A stretch of DNA of 64,000 nt from Sideroxyarcus sp. (lineage in GTDB: Bacteria; Pseudomonadota; Gammaproteobacteria; Burkholderiales; Gallionellaceae). Where the stretch lies: positions 1 through 64,000 of the forward strand of contig JAUSBC010000119.1 of the NCBI GenBank assembly GCA_030652215.1, written 5' to 3'. Below, in pieces: positions 9,056 through 17,105 of the stretch (its first letter is position 1; every line of letters starts with the position of its first letter). A program made the position numbers and the translations under genes. Under the pieces are notes generated by a model. That model worked only from the letters and a program-made list of their open reading frames with translations. It searched no databases and was not told the origin of the DNA.

Positions 9056-9832
9056 TTATTGAAGCGAGTTCGCGCCAAATACTGCATTAAAGGTAGCCGC
9101 GTCAGAGATCTGCTGATCCTGGGCAGCGCTAAGACCATTCAACACTACGGTAATGTCGAATTTAGCCCCTCCAACATTCCGTACTAGCTGAAAAGTGACG
9201 ATCCCGTCGGTAGGGCTCGGATTGACCACGGACAGCGCGTTGGGGGCGCCTCCGAACACGGGGAACACCAGTTTATCCCCTGCGCCGAACCCGGTGATGT
9301 TGAACGTGTAGGGGACGTTGTCAACGGCTGCGAAGGTAAAGGTCGCGTCCGCCCCCACGGCGGATGTTGTATCGGCTCCCGACGCGGAGACGGTAACGTT
9401 CACCGGGAGGACGGGAAGGGTAATCGTCACGGTTGCCGGCGTCCCGACTGCCGAGACATTGCCGGCCGCATCTTTGGCCCAGGGGTCGAAGGTTTGGCTG
9501 CCTGCTGCGGCAGCGGTAACGGCAGTCGGGGCGGTGGCCGTCCATCCGACTGCGTCGGCAGCCGGCGGCGTTGCCGACTGGGTGATCATGAATCCGGCCA
9601 CCGCCACGTTGTCCGTTGCGGTGAACGCGCTGATGCTTACAGACAGGCTCGCAGCGGTCGCCGGCATGGTGAATGCCGTGACTGCCGGCGCCGTGGTGTC
9701 GGTTGCAGCAACCGTTCCGCCAGCGCCGCCACCACCGCCGCAAGCTTGCAGCATTACGGCAAGCGCTACCGAGGCAATTAAGGATGGAGTGTTTCCGTAG
9801 AATCGTGCGGTATCGGAGAGCGTGCGTAACAT
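9056..9832 (-). CDS. Lipoprotein with glycine-rich linker
   Basis: The product has 258 residues. The start at 9832 follows AAGGGGAAATC and gives MLRTLSDTARF...LQACGGGGG: lipobox LQAC, then five glycines, then a low-complexity Ala/Thr/Val-rich region. The segment DTTAPAVTAFTMP...TATDNVAVAGF...KDAAGNVSA is an Ig-like/bacterial cell-surface type unit. The C-terminal third (NVPYTFNITGFGAGDKLVF) looks like a separate beta domain, perhaps related to repeats in type I-secreted proteins. It is probably a surface-exposed adhesin-like lipoprotein; function unknown. Confidence 0.7.
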   Translation of the reverse strand: MLRTLSDTARFYGNTPSLIASVALAVMLQACGGGGGAGGTVAATDTTAPAVTAFTMPATAASLSVSISAFTATDNVAVAGFMITQSATPPAADAVGWTATAPTAVTAAAAGSQTFDPWAKDAAGNVSAVGTPATVTITLPVLPVNVTVSASGADTTSAVGADATFTFAAVDNVPYTFNITGFGAGDKLVFPVFGGAPNALSVVNPSPTDGIVTFQLVRNVGGAKFDITVVLNGLSAAQDQQISDAATFNAVFGANSLQ

Positions 9833-10225
9833 GATTTCCCCTTTCATTTTGTGATTCAAAAAAACCCGGTCTGTGCGACCGCAGCTGCTGTCCTGAGGGG
9901 GACTTCGCGATGTATCGATTCATCGTTAGCACGCTTATTCATGTTCGGGCTTTTTCACTAAATTGCCGACATCAGGTGTACGCAGTGTGAGGAATCGGCC
10001 GTAATGCAGGAATCAGCCATATACCTTATTAGGATCTGAATATTTGTGTATTTCCGGCAGTACTTGTCCTTTAGTTAGACAGGTCGGAATCACTTTGTTT
10101 ACAGCGACCAGAACCGTCAGCCTTTTCCCGCCCTTCAGCGTTTTCATGTGGCAGCTCGGCTGCAAACACCCACCCGGAGCAGCTGTGCTAAATTGCGGCA
10201 TCATTCCCACTGCCACTTCACAAAT
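9833..10225. other. Gene-free stretch
   Basis: These 393 bases separate a divergent pair (lipoprotein gene and nucleotide cyclase). A 67-codon minus-strand frame at 10013-10216 lacks a ribosome binding site and a recognisable domain, so it is not called. No clear promoter or hairpin was seen. Confidence 0.4.
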
Positions 10226-10855
10226 ATGACCTACGCACGCAATATCGGACTCAGCGCCTCGGAAGACCGCATCGAAAAACTCATTGCCGAGCGCCTCGCA
10301 CTCGGCGCGGACAAGGCCAAGATCGACGCACGAATCTGGGATCTTTTTGGCGAGGAATGGGCGGTGATGTTTACCGACCTGTCAGGCTTTTCCAGCGGGG
10401 TTGCCTCATTCGGTATCATCCACTTTCTGCAGATCATCTACGAATCGCAACGCATCCTGACTCCTTCGATCGACCGGCATGACGGGATTTTGCTCAAGAT
10501 GGAGGGCGACAGCATGCTGGTGATTTTCCGCAATGTCGCCAAAGCAGTTGAGTGCGCACTGGAAATGCAGCATATCTGTGCCGATTACAGCGTCACGCAC
10601 GAACCCGCCGAACAAATCCGCCTGGGTGTCGGTCTGGGCTTCGGTCGCATGTTGCGCATCGGCGACCGCGACGTCTTTGGTGCTGAAGTGAATGCCGCTT
10701 CCAAGCTCGGCGAAGACATCGCCAGCGCCGGCGAAATCCTCGTCACCGATGCCGTGCGTTGCGCCACCGCAGAGAAGTACCGCTTCACCCCCATTGACGA
10801 GGTGCCGTCCGGTGCCAAGGCGGCCTACCGCATGGAGATTTTGTCGGCTGGTTGA
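10226..10855 (+). CDS. Class III adenylate/guanylate cyclase domain protein
   Basis: The product has 209 residues and is almost entirely one class III cyclase homology domain. The first metal-binding Asp is in FTDLSGFSSG (Asp51) and the second in KMEGDSMLVIF (Asp95). GAEVNAASKLGE corresponds to the Asn-x3-Arg region but carries Lys where Arg is usual, and FxITD-like ILVTDAV follows. There is no sensor domain. Proteins of this kind make cAMP or cGMP or act as degenerate regulators; activity is uncertain because of the Lys change. The start is the ATG at 10226; no strong ribosome binding site is visible. Confidence 0.75.
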   Translation: MTYARNIGLSASEDRIEKLIAERLALGADKAKIDARIWDLFGEEWAVMFTDLSGFSSGVASFGIIHFLQIIYESQRILTPSIDRHDGILLKMEGDSMLVIFRNVAKAVECALEMQHICADYSVTHEPAEQIRLGVGLGFGRMLRIGDRDVFGAEVNAASKLGEDIASAGEILVTDAVRCATAEKYRFTPIDEVPSGAKAAYRMEILSAG

Positions 10856-10907
10856 AAGTGCTTTTGAATTGCCGACGCTGGTGACACGCCTGTGTGTCTG
10901 GGCCAAC

Positions 10908-10952
10908 GGATTTGCTTTTGATTTATGCTTTTTTTTAAAATTATTGTGATGC
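10908..10952 (+). repeat. AT-rich shared upstream element, copy 1
   Basis: A 45-bp block (GGATTT, then GATTTATG, a T8 run, TTAAA and TTGTGATGC) that recurs nearly unchanged at 13597-13640. It ends 35 bp before the DUF3592 gene. It may contain a promoter or protein binding site. Confidence 0.5.
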
Positions 10953-10987
10953 CATAGTTTCTGCGGCATGTACCCGGGGAGCCAGCC

Positions 10988-11419
10988 ATGAGTAGCAACA
11001 AGACAGCCGTTATCGTGTCACTGGCCCTTGGGGCCGCATTGCTGGCCGGGTCCGCCTACATGTACGCGGACACGCGGGAGTTGATTTCCACCGCAGTGAA
11101 GGTTCCGGGTACCGTGGTGGATTTCGAGCGGCGATCTTCGAAGGGCGGCAGCTCAGACTATCCCGTGGTTGAATTCGTCACTGCTTCCGGTGAAATTCGC
11201 CGCTTCACCACATCTGGCGCGGGTGACTTCGCCAAGGGTCAGTCGGTGGAGGTGTATTACGACGTCAGCGACCCAGCCAATGCCAAGGTCAATGTGTTCA
11301 TCGAGCTGTGGCTTGGCAGTCTTGCGCTCGGCGCTTTCGGTCTGTTGTGCCTGGGTGTTGGCGTAGCGAATTTTCTATACGAGCGAGCACGCAGGCATTC
11401 CGGCGTCGATAGCAAGTGA
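10988..11419 (+). CDS. DUF3592 membrane protein
   Basis: The product has 143 residues with membrane helices at about 7-27 and 107-130, flanking a soluble domain of DUF3592 type (VPGTVVDFERRSS...YPVVEFVTASGEIRRF...GQSVEVYYDVSDPANAKV). In this family the two helices anchor a small beta domain outside the cytoplasm; the function is unknown. GGGGAGCC precedes the ATG. It converges with the next gene. Confidence 0.8.
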   Translation: MSSNKTAVIVSLALGAALLAGSAYMYADTRELISTAVKVPGTVVDFERRSSKGGSSDYPVVEFVTASGEIRRFTTSGAGDFAKGQSVEVYYDVSDPANAKVNVFIELWLGSLALGAFGLLCLGVGVANFLYERARRHSGVDSK

Positions 11420-11425
11420 ACGAAT

Positions 11426-11455
11426 CAAAGGGGTCCGTTCATGCTGCCCCCTTTG
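11426..11455. terminator. Hairpin between convergent genes
   Basis: Arms CAAAGGGG (11426-11433) and CCCCTTTG (11448-11455) lie between two convergent stop codons (11419 and 11460). The left arm is also the head motif of the dispersed repeat family, so this may be a repeat remnant reused as a terminator. Confidence 0.45.
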
Positions 11456-11459
11456 TGAA

Positions 11460-12674
11460 CTAGTCGCCGCCTCGGCTGATGTAGTGCTGCTTGGTCTTTC
11501 CAATCAGCAGTCCGCCATCCGACTCCACATGGGTTTGCGCAGTTTCGCCGCTGCCATACAGCATGCCCACCACATGGGCGTCACGCACTTCTGCGATGTT
11601 GGCAAAAAGCAGTTCCACACGTTGGTCTTTGTAGTGTTGGTAGGTGTTGTTCTGGTAGGAATTTCCCAGCGGCAGTTGCCAGAGGAAGAATGGCTTGCCC
11701 ACTGTCGTCGAAACATCCTTCGTCCACTGCAAGAAGGAGGTCATCTTGGCGACATCCCAGTCATGCCCTGACTGCCCTTGCACCAAGCGGTACCAATCGG
11801 CGTCGCGGTCGCTGGGGTCTGTCACCAGAAAGTCGCCCTGATCCGCACCCAGGGCGAGCATGAAGCTGGCCCACGATGCAGCATCCCCCGCACTGGTATG
11901 GTTCCAGGGTGATACATGCAAGCCCACTTTGGCGTTGGGCGCATAGATGCGCACCATGTGGATCATGCACTTGGTAAAACCGGTGGCATCGTTGGCGTAA
12001 CCTCCGCAGTCTGGGTTGCTCTGCGTCACTTTGGCGGGAATGTCGCCGGGTTGAGCGGCTCTGGCTTTCAGGTACCCGAACAGGTCGGGCTCGATGTGCA
12101 GCATGGCTTGTTCGTTGCCGATCTTCTGCAGCAGGAAACGCCAGTCATTGAAGTAGGTGGTCAAGAACGACTGGTCGTCCAGCGCAGCCGTTTCTCCGGT
12201 AAGAGATGGCCCTTCACTCAGCCCGGAAGCGGGCAACACCATGTAATAGGTGAAGAACGGAATCTGTGGACGGGACACGGAGTTCCAGGTGCGTGCCTTG
12301 GCCGTGTTGATAAAGCGCGTCGCGAACAAACCACGTGTTGAGCTATTTTCCTGCCAGGCGCCCCACCAGGGGCATGAGGTATTGGTTATGGGCACCGTGC
12401 CATCCAAGCACCCTGCGTGATCATAGCTACTGAAGTTGCCCGAATTCAGATATTGGTACTGCATGTCGAAAGGGGCCTGGTCGCCCGCACTGCCGCCCCC
12501 CGAAAAACCCACCATCACTTTGGTATGCTCCATAAAACGCGTACTCAACGTGGCGTTGGCGGGGGTTGTGCTCACACTGAAATCCATAACCGGGTTGCCA
12601 CTTACCTGTGAACCACCACTCCCTCCCCCACAAGCAGACAACATCAGACCCAACAACAACAAGCCAACACGCAT
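11460..12674 (-). CDS. Lipoprotein, possible TIM-barrel glycoside-hydrolase-like
   Basis: The product has 404 residues. The start at 12674 follows GGGAGAG and gives MRVGLLLLGLMLSAC, then GGGSGGS. The mature part contains MLHIEPDLFGYLKAR, HMVRIYAPNAKVGLHVSPW and GKPFFLWQLPLGN, a pattern of acidic residues at strand ends as seen in TIM-barrel glycoside hydrolases; Glu and Asp in HIEPD are candidate catalytic residues. No exact family can be named. Cysteines in the CLDG and SCPWW stretches suggest a disulfide. A longer in-frame start is not supported by a ribosome binding site. Confidence 0.65.
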   Translation of the reverse strand: MRVGLLLLGLMLSACGGGSGGSQVSGNPVMDFSVSTTPANATLSTRFMEHTKVMVGFSGGGSAGDQAPFDMQYQYLNSGNFSSYDHAGCLDGTVPITNTSCPWWGAWQENSSTRGLFATRFINTAKARTWNSVSRPQIPFFTYYMVLPASGLSEGPSLTGETAALDDQSFLTTYFNDWRFLLQKIGNEQAMLHIEPDLFGYLKARAAQPGDIPAKVTQSNPDCGGYANDATGFTKCMIHMVRIYAPNAKVGLHVSPWNHTSAGDAASWASFMLALGADQGDFLVTDPSDRDADWYRLVQGQSGHDWDVAKMTSFLQWTKDVSTTVGKPFFLWQLPLGNSYQNNTYQHYKDQRVELLFANIAEVRDAHVVGMLYGSGETAQTHVESDGGLLIGKTKQHYISRGGD

Positions 12675-12755
12675 ACACTCTCCCGAACTCAATAAAAATA
12701 ATCGACCGCCAACGTCGGCTGGTGCACGAAGGATAGCAAAGCAAAGGGACATCGC

Positions 12756-12803
12756 CAAAGGGGGCGGGGGTTTCAACAACTAAATCCGTCAACCTTTTCG
12801 AGA
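12756..12803 (+). repeat. Dispersed intergenic repeat, copy 3
   Basis: CAAAGGGGGCGGGGGTTTC followed by AACAACTAAATCCGTCAACC and TTTTCG. It matches the head and the AAATCCGTCA core of the family but lacks the AATATTCTCAG segment and the ATTGGCG palindrome. Confidence 0.5.
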
Positions 12804-12864
12804 TGGAGTGATCACAGACGCGTATCCCGGCCGCTTTCCTCTGCCCGTAACACCAATGCACCAA

Positions 12865-12886
12865 ATATCTCTAATTGAGATATAAT
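12865..12886 (+). promoter_or_regulatory. higBA operator and -10 box
   Basis: A perfect palindrome ATATCTC-TAATT-GAGATAT (12865-12883) overlaps a consensus TATAAT (12881-12886). The toxin ATG at 12894 is only 7 bases after the -10 box, so the transcript would be nearly leaderless. The layout fits autorepression by the antitoxin (HigA) binding over the -10 region. Confidence 0.6.
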
Positions 12887-12893
12887 TCTTCCC

Positions 12894-13178
12894 ATGCACA
12901 TCATCACTCACCGCCGCATAGTGACTGCGCAGCAAGAGCACCCGCAATGTGCGAGTGCTTTGGATCAGTGGTATCGCCTGTGCAAGAAGGCCGAGTGGCG
13001 CAATTTCTCAGCGTTGAGAAAACTGTTCCCCAGCACTGACAAGGTGGGTGATGTATTCGTGTTCGACATTGGCGGGAACAAGCTGCGCCTGATTGCCGCA
13101 ATCCATTTCAACACGGGGCGGATGTTTATCAGGGCGGTATTGACGCATAAAGAATACGACCAGGGAGGTTGGAAATGA
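12894..13178 (+). CDS. higB: HigB-family mRNA interferase toxin
   Basis: The product has 94 residues of the HigB_toxin family (RelE fold). Family features include W-x5-C near DQWYRLCKKAEWRNFSALRK, the TDKVGDVFVFDIGGNKLRLI core, and the tail RAVLTHKEYD with the conserved His and Tyr. Members cleave ribosome-bound mRNA. The toxin precedes the antitoxin, the usual order for higBA, and its stop overlaps the antitoxin ATG (ATGA at 13175-13178), which couples translation. Confidence 0.9.
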   Translation: MHIITHRRIVTAQQEHPQCASALDQWYRLCKKAEWRNFSALRKLFPSTDKVGDVFVFDIGGNKLRLIAAIHFNTGRMFIRAVLTHKEYDQGGWK

Positions 13179-13576
13179 ACGCACGAGTTAAAACAGCAAT
13201 CGAGCATTGGAGCTATGTCGCGCCGCTGTTGCAGCCTGCGCGCAATGCAAAAGAGTATGCGCAGTTGGTCGAGGCGCTGGACGCGGCGATTGATGCGGGC
13301 GGCGCAGATGAGAAACATCCGCTCGCGCGTCTGGTTGATTACCTCGGCGATCTGGTTGCCGAATACGAAGCCAAAGATAAGATGCCGTCCGCTGCAACCG
13401 GTGCGGATGCGCTGCGTTATCTGATGCAGCGCGATAGCTTGCGTCAGGCTGATCTGCCGGAATTGGGTAGTCAGGGTGTGGTTTCCGAGTTGCTCTCCGG
13501 TAGGCGCGACTTCAATGCTCGTCAGGCGAAGGCATTGGCTGAGCGGTTTGGTGTTTCGGCATCTTTGTTTTTGTAG
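13175..13576 (+). CDS. higA: HigA-family antitoxin, HTH regulator
   Basis: The product has 133 residues. The ATG at 13175 sits in an ATGA overlap with the toxin stop and follows GGGAGGTTGG. The N-terminal half is a helical, toxin-binding type region; the C-terminal half is an XRE-like helix-turn-helix (DALRYLMQRDSLRQADLPEL...VVSELLSGRRDFNARQAKAL). HigA proteins neutralise HigB and repress their own operon; the palindrome at 12865-12883 is the likely operator. Confidence 0.9.
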   Translation: MNARVKTAIEHWSYVAPLLQPARNAKEYAQLVEALDAAIDAGGADEKHPLARLVDYLGDLVAEYEAKDKMPSAATGADALRYLMQRDSLRQADLPELGSQGVVSELLSGRRDFNARQAKALAERFGVSASLFL

Positions 13577-13596
13577 GCAGCTATAGGATGCGTTTC

Positions 13597-13640
13597 GGAT
13601 TTATTTTCGATTTATGTTTTTTTTTAAACTGTTGTGATGC
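13597..13640 (+). repeat. AT-rich shared upstream element, copy 2
   Basis: A 44-bp near copy of 10908-10952: GGATTT, CGATTTATG, a T9 run, TTAAAC and TTGTGATGC. It lies 46 bp before the decarboxylase gene and just after higA. Confidence 0.5.
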
Positions 13641-13686
13641 TGACCAAAAATTTGATTTAGATTTTATCCCCAAGGAATAAACCTCC

Positions 13687-14952
13687 ATGCCGATGTCCCA
13701 GTCCTACAAGGATCGTCTGTTTCCGATCCTGCCGCAGCTTGCCGTCCATTACGGCACGCCTTTTCACATCTATGACGAAGCTGGTATCCGCGCCACGGGT
13801 ACGGCGCTGAATCAGGCTTTTGCGGGCATTCCCGGTTTCCGTGAGTACTATGCGGTGAAGGCGCTGCCCAATCGCCACATTCTGGAGGTGCTCTCCGACC
13901 TCGGTTTCGGCTTCGATTGTTCGTCCATCGCCGAATTGATCCTGTCGCGCCAGGTGGGTGCGCGCGGTGAGGACATCATGTTCACGTCAAACAATACGAG
14001 CACGGAAGAGTATGCCTTCGCCGAGGCCGACGGCGGTTGCATCCTCAATCTCGACGACATCAGCCTGATCGCCAAGGTGCCGAATTTTCCCGAGCTGATC
14101 TGCTTCCGTTACAACCCTGGCCCGCGCCGTACCGGCAACATCATTATCGGCAACCCGGTGGAGGCCAAGTACGGCGTGGCCCACGACCAACTGGTGGATG
14201 CCTACCGCATCGCGGGCGAGCGCGGCGCCAAGCGTTTCGGCCTGCACACCATGGTCGCCTCGAACGAGCGGGATTACACCTACATCGTCGAAACGGCACG
14301 CGTGCTGCTCGAACTCACCCTAGAGCTGAAGAAGGCGCTGGGTATCGAGCTCGAATTCGTGAACATCGGCGGCGGTCTCGGCATCCCCTACCATCCGGAA
14401 CATTCCCCGCTTGATCTTGCCGCGATGGCCAAGGAGATCACCGCGCTCTTCGACGCCTTCCGCAGCGCCCACGGTTTTGCACCCAAGATGCTGATGGAGA
14501 GCGGCCGTTACATCACCGGCCCGCACGGTTGTCTGGTGACGACGGCGATCAACGCCAAGCAGACCTACCGCAACTACGTGGGCGTGGATGCCTGCATGTC
14601 GGCCCTGATGCGCCCTGCTCTCTATGACGCCTACCACCACATCGATGTGCTCGGCAAAGAGCATCTGCCGAAGAGCGAGACCTACGATGTGGTCGGCTCG
14701 CTGTGCGAGAACAACGACAAGTTCGCGGTGCAGCGCGAGCTGCCGACTATCGATGACGGCGACATCCTGGTGATCCATGACACCGGCGCCCACGGCCATG
14801 CCATGGGTTTCCAGTACAACGGCCGCCTGCGCCCCAAAGAACTGCTGCTGCGCACCGACGGCACGGTGGAACTGATCCGCAGGGCCGAAACGGTGGAGGA
14901 CTACTTCATCACTTGTAACTTCGAGCCGGATGAATTTAAGCCGGGGCAATAA
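13687..14952 (+). CDS. lysA: Diaminopimelate decarboxylase-family enzyme
   Basis: The product has 421 residues of the fold-type III PLP decarboxylase family. The PLP lysine is in YYAVKALPN (Lys58). The phosphate-binding loop is IGGGLGIPY (about 224-232), and CENNDKF (about 341-347) supplies the active-site Cys. LMESGRYITGPHG matches the E-x-GR segment of LysA. The reaction would be meso-diaminopimelate to lysine plus CO2. It is not next to dapF or cyaY-like genes, so it may be a second decarboxylase with another substrate. AAGGA lies 12 bases upstream of the first ATG; a second ATG occurs two codons later. Confidence 0.8.
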   Translation: MPMSQSYKDRLFPILPQLAVHYGTPFHIYDEAGIRATGTALNQAFAGIPGFREYYAVKALPNRHILEVLSDLGFGFDCSSIAELILSRQVGARGEDIMFTSNNTSTEEYAFAEADGGCILNLDDISLIAKVPNFPELICFRYNPGPRRTGNIIIGNPVEAKYGVAHDQLVDAYRIAGERGAKRFGLHTMVASNERDYTYIVETARVLLELTLELKKALGIELEFVNIGGGLGIPYHPEHSPLDLAAMAKEITALFDAFRSAHGFAPKMLMESGRYITGPHGCLVTTAINAKQTYRNYVGVDACMSALMRPALYDAYHHIDVLGKEHLPKSETYDVVGSLCENNDKFAVQRELPTIDDGDILVIHDTGAHGHAMGFQYNGRLRPKELLLRTDGTVELIRRAETVEDYFITCNFEPDEFKPGQ

Positions 14953-14988
14953 TTAGTCTGTACTGTGTCCTAAACACGGAGCACTATT

Positions 14989-15086
14989 CCCTCCCCCTTG
15001 CAGGAGGAGGGCTAGGGTGGGGGTAGGCACTGTGCTGATCCAGAACTCTACCCCCATCCTAACCTTCCCCCTGCAAGGGGGAAGGG
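14989..15086. repeat. GC-rich inverted repeat element
   Basis: The left part (CCCTCCCCCTTGCAGGAGG, then GGGTGGGGGTAG) and right part (CTACCCCCATCC, then CCCCCTGCAAGGGGGAAGGG) are imperfect inverted copies. It is a mobile-palindrome type intergenic repeat. It resembles in style the repeat-like segment inside polA at 60289-60362. Confidence 0.6.
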
Positions 15087-15192
15087 CCTGGGGAATCATT
15101 TGTGAGCCCGCATTACCTCTTCTCCATTTCAACAAACCTGTTGACCTGTCTACGACTGTCACCTTTACGCTCGTATTTTTCAACGAGGAGTA

Positions 15193-15609
15193 ATGATGAC
15201 AACGTGCGATCTTTCGACTGATGATGGTTTCCTTTCTGCTTTCAACGACTGCTCTGCCCCGCCCTCTGCGTTCAACCATCTGGGGCATCTGCGCATCGGC
15301 TGGATTCATTTGCAGCGTTATCCGCTGCGGCAGGCAATAGACCTTACCTGTGACGGCATTGACCGTTTCGCCAAACATCTTGGCGTGCCGGGAAAATACA
15401 ACCGCACGCTGTCCGAGGCGTTGATGTTGATCATGGCGCATGGCGGCGGGGCGGATTGCGCCAAACCGTTCGACGTTTTCCTGGCGGAGAATCCGGCACT
15501 GGTTGGTGATGCGCTGGGGTTGCTTGGTCGGTACTATACTGGCGACCTTCTCAATTCGCCGGCCGCACGCACGACGTTCGTGGCGCCGGATATTTCGCCA
15601 TTGCCATGA
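15193..15609 (+). CDS. Conserved hypothetical protein, MerR partner
   Basis: The product has 138 residues, mostly helical, with the pattern FNHLGHLRIGWIHLQRYPL...GIDRFAKHLG...KYNRTLSEALMLIM. The spaced His and Arg residues (FNHLGHLR, KYNRT) recur in a family of small uncharacterised proteins; a metal or ligand site is possible but unproven. The start is the first of two ATG codons after GAGGAG. Its stop overlaps the start of the MerR gene (ATGA at 15606-15609), so the two are translationally coupled and probably respond to the same signal. Confidence 0.75.
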   Translation: MMTTCDLSTDDGFLSAFNDCSAPPSAFNHLGHLRIGWIHLQRYPLRQAIDLTCDGIDRFAKHLGVPGKYNRTLSEALMLIMAHGGGADCAKPFDVFLAENPALVGDALGLLGRYYTGDLLNSPAARTTFVAPDISPLP

Positions 15610-16136
15610 ATTTGTTGACGATCAGGCAGCTCGCCGCGCTTGCGGGCATCACCCGTGCAGGTCTTCTGTATTACGAGACGGAAGGCCTGTTGGTGCCCGC
15701 GCGGCGCAGCGCGAGCGGGTACCGTTTGTATGGCGAGAAGGAAGTGCAGCTGGTGCAGACCATCCGCGCGTTCCGCGATGCCGGCGTTCCGGTTAGTACG
15801 ATCAAGGATATCTTGAAGAACCAGTCCAGCGTTTCGGTTCAGCTACTGGAGCAGCGGCTGTTCGACCTCAACAGCGAGATGCGCAACTTGAAGGAGCAGC
15901 AGATCCTGCTAGCCCGGCTGCTGGCACAGGCGACTTTGGGTGAGCCGGGCAAGGTGAAAAACAAGGATGCCTGGGTGGCGTTGATGCGGGCGGCTGGTTT
16001 ATCGGACGACGACATGAAGCGCTGGCATGCTGCTTTTGAAGCCAGCGCACCCGATGCCCACAAGAAATTTCTGGAATCGCTCAAGCTGCCACTGAAGGAA
16101 GTAGAAGCGATCCGGGCGTGGGCCAAGCAAGGCTAA
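15606..16136 (+). CDS. MerR-family transcriptional regulator
   Basis: The product has 176 residues. The N-terminal winged helix (LTIRQLAALAGITRAGLLYYETEGLL) is typical of MerR, followed by SGYRLYGEKEVQLVQTIRAFRDAG and a dimerisation helix (about 80-110). The C-terminal region (DAWVALMRAAGLSDDDMKRWH...FLESLKLPLKEVEAIRAWA) looks like a small effector domain of the TipA-S type, without a metal-binding cysteine cluster, so a small organic ligand is more likely than a metal. It is coupled to the upstream gene by an ATGA overlap. Confidence 0.85.
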   Translation: MNLLTIRQLAALAGITRAGLLYYETEGLLVPARRSASGYRLYGEKEVQLVQTIRAFRDAGVPVSTIKDILKNQSSVSVQLLEQRLFDLNSEMRNLKEQQILLARLLAQATLGEPGKVKNKDAWVALMRAAGLSDDDMKRWHAAFEASAPDAHKKFLESLKLPLKEVEAIRAWAKQG

Positions 16137-16219
16137 AGGGGCTGGTTCGGAATATTCTCAGCAACTCAATTCTTCAGTCTTTTCCGCCCCACAACATCCC
16201 AATTGGCGCAGCGCCAAGG
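16135..16219 (+). repeat. Dispersed intergenic repeat, copy 4
   Basis: It starts AAAGGGGCTGGTTCGG, then AATATTCTCAGCAACTCAAT, TTCTTCAGTCTTTTCCG and the palindrome TTGGCG-CAG-CGCCAA (about 16203-16217). It begins at the stop codon of the MerR gene and ends just before the alternative oxidase. Confidence 0.65.
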
Positions 16220-16278
16220 TGCATTCCACAGTGCGCTATCGAACCGACTCAAGCGACTACCAGGGCTACCTTGCGTGC

Positions 16279-16893
16279 ATGTCCGATATGCCGCCACTCA
16301 GCAACCACTACGTCCCGCGAGATCGTTCGGATCGGGCGGCCTTTGCGTTCGTCCGGCTTCTTCGGTTCTTTGCCGACATGTTTTTCGCTCGTCGCTACGA
16401 CCATCGTGCGGTGGTGCTGGAAACAGTCGCCGCGCTGCCAGGCATGGTTGGCGGAGCGCTCCAGCATTTGCGCTCTCTGCGCCGCATGGAAGGCGACCAC
16501 GGCCGGATTCGCATTCTGCTGGATGAGGCGGAAAACGAGCGCATGCACCTGATGACTTTCATGGAGATCGTTCAGCCATCGCGGTGGGAGCGCCTGCTTG
16601 TATTGCTCACCCAAGGTGTTTTCTACAACCTGTATTTTTTGTTTTATCTCTTCTTCCCGGGTGCGGCACATCGCGTCATCGGCTATTTCGAGGAAGAGGC
16701 CATATGCAGCTACACGGAGTATCTGGCCGGTGTGGACAACGGGACTTATGCAAATGTCCCGGCGCCCCGAATCGCCATTGAATACTGGCACCTCGATCCC
16801 GAAGCCAGGTTGCGTGAGGTCATCATCGCGATACGTGGGGACGAGACGCGCCATCGCGACGCAAATCACGACCTGGCAGACGAGTTGGCGTAG
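16279..16893 (+). CDS. aox: Alternative oxidase
   Basis: The product has 204 residues with all six di-iron ligands of the AOX family: Glu48 in LETVAALPGMVGG, Glu87 and His90 in AENERMHL, Glu139 in FEEEAICSYT, and Glu189 and His192 in RGDETRHRD. Two hydrophobic helices lie between the ligand pairs (about 104-130). The enzyme oxidises quinol and reduces O2 to water at the membrane without pumping protons. The ATG at 16279 is used; a GTG at 16219 would place the start in the upstream repeat. The IscR-like regulator follows 208 bp downstream. Confidence 0.9.
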   Translation: MSDMPPLSNHYVPRDRSDRAAFAFVRLLRFFADMFFARRYDHRAVVLETVAALPGMVGGALQHLRSLRRMEGDHGRIRILLDEAENERMHLMTFMEIVQPSRWERLLVLLTQGVFYNLYFLFYLFFPGAAHRVIGYFEEEAICSYTEYLAGVDNGTYANVPAPRIAIEYWHLDPEARLREVIIAIRGDETRHRDANHDLADELA

Positions 16894-17039
16894 GCCGGGG
16901 TTTCACAGCGGTACCGGAGTGATGCGCAAATGTGTTCCAGCGAACAGACCGCCGGCGAACGGATAAGAACAATGCCTCTCCGTCTGGATCGTTCCGCCCG
17001 GTGGCTGAACGCACAATTGAACTGCTTTGGAGAACAAAC

Positions 17040-17105
17040 ATGGATGAGAACCGCTATCAATCCCTCGAAGTGATGCGCGACGACGCGAAGGGGACAAACA
17101 AATGA
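17040..17105 (+). CDS. 21-residue ORF coupled to regulator gene
   Basis: MDENRYQSLEVMRDDAKGTNK. It has its own ribosome binding site (TGGAG, 7 bases before the ATG) and its stop overlaps the start of the regulator gene (AATGA at 17101-17105). The regulator's own Shine-Dalgarno (AAGGGGA) lies inside it. It may be a leader peptide that couples or tunes translation, or the remnant of a longer gene. No homologue is recognised. Confidence 0.45.
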   Translation: MDENRYQSLEVMRDDAKGTNK

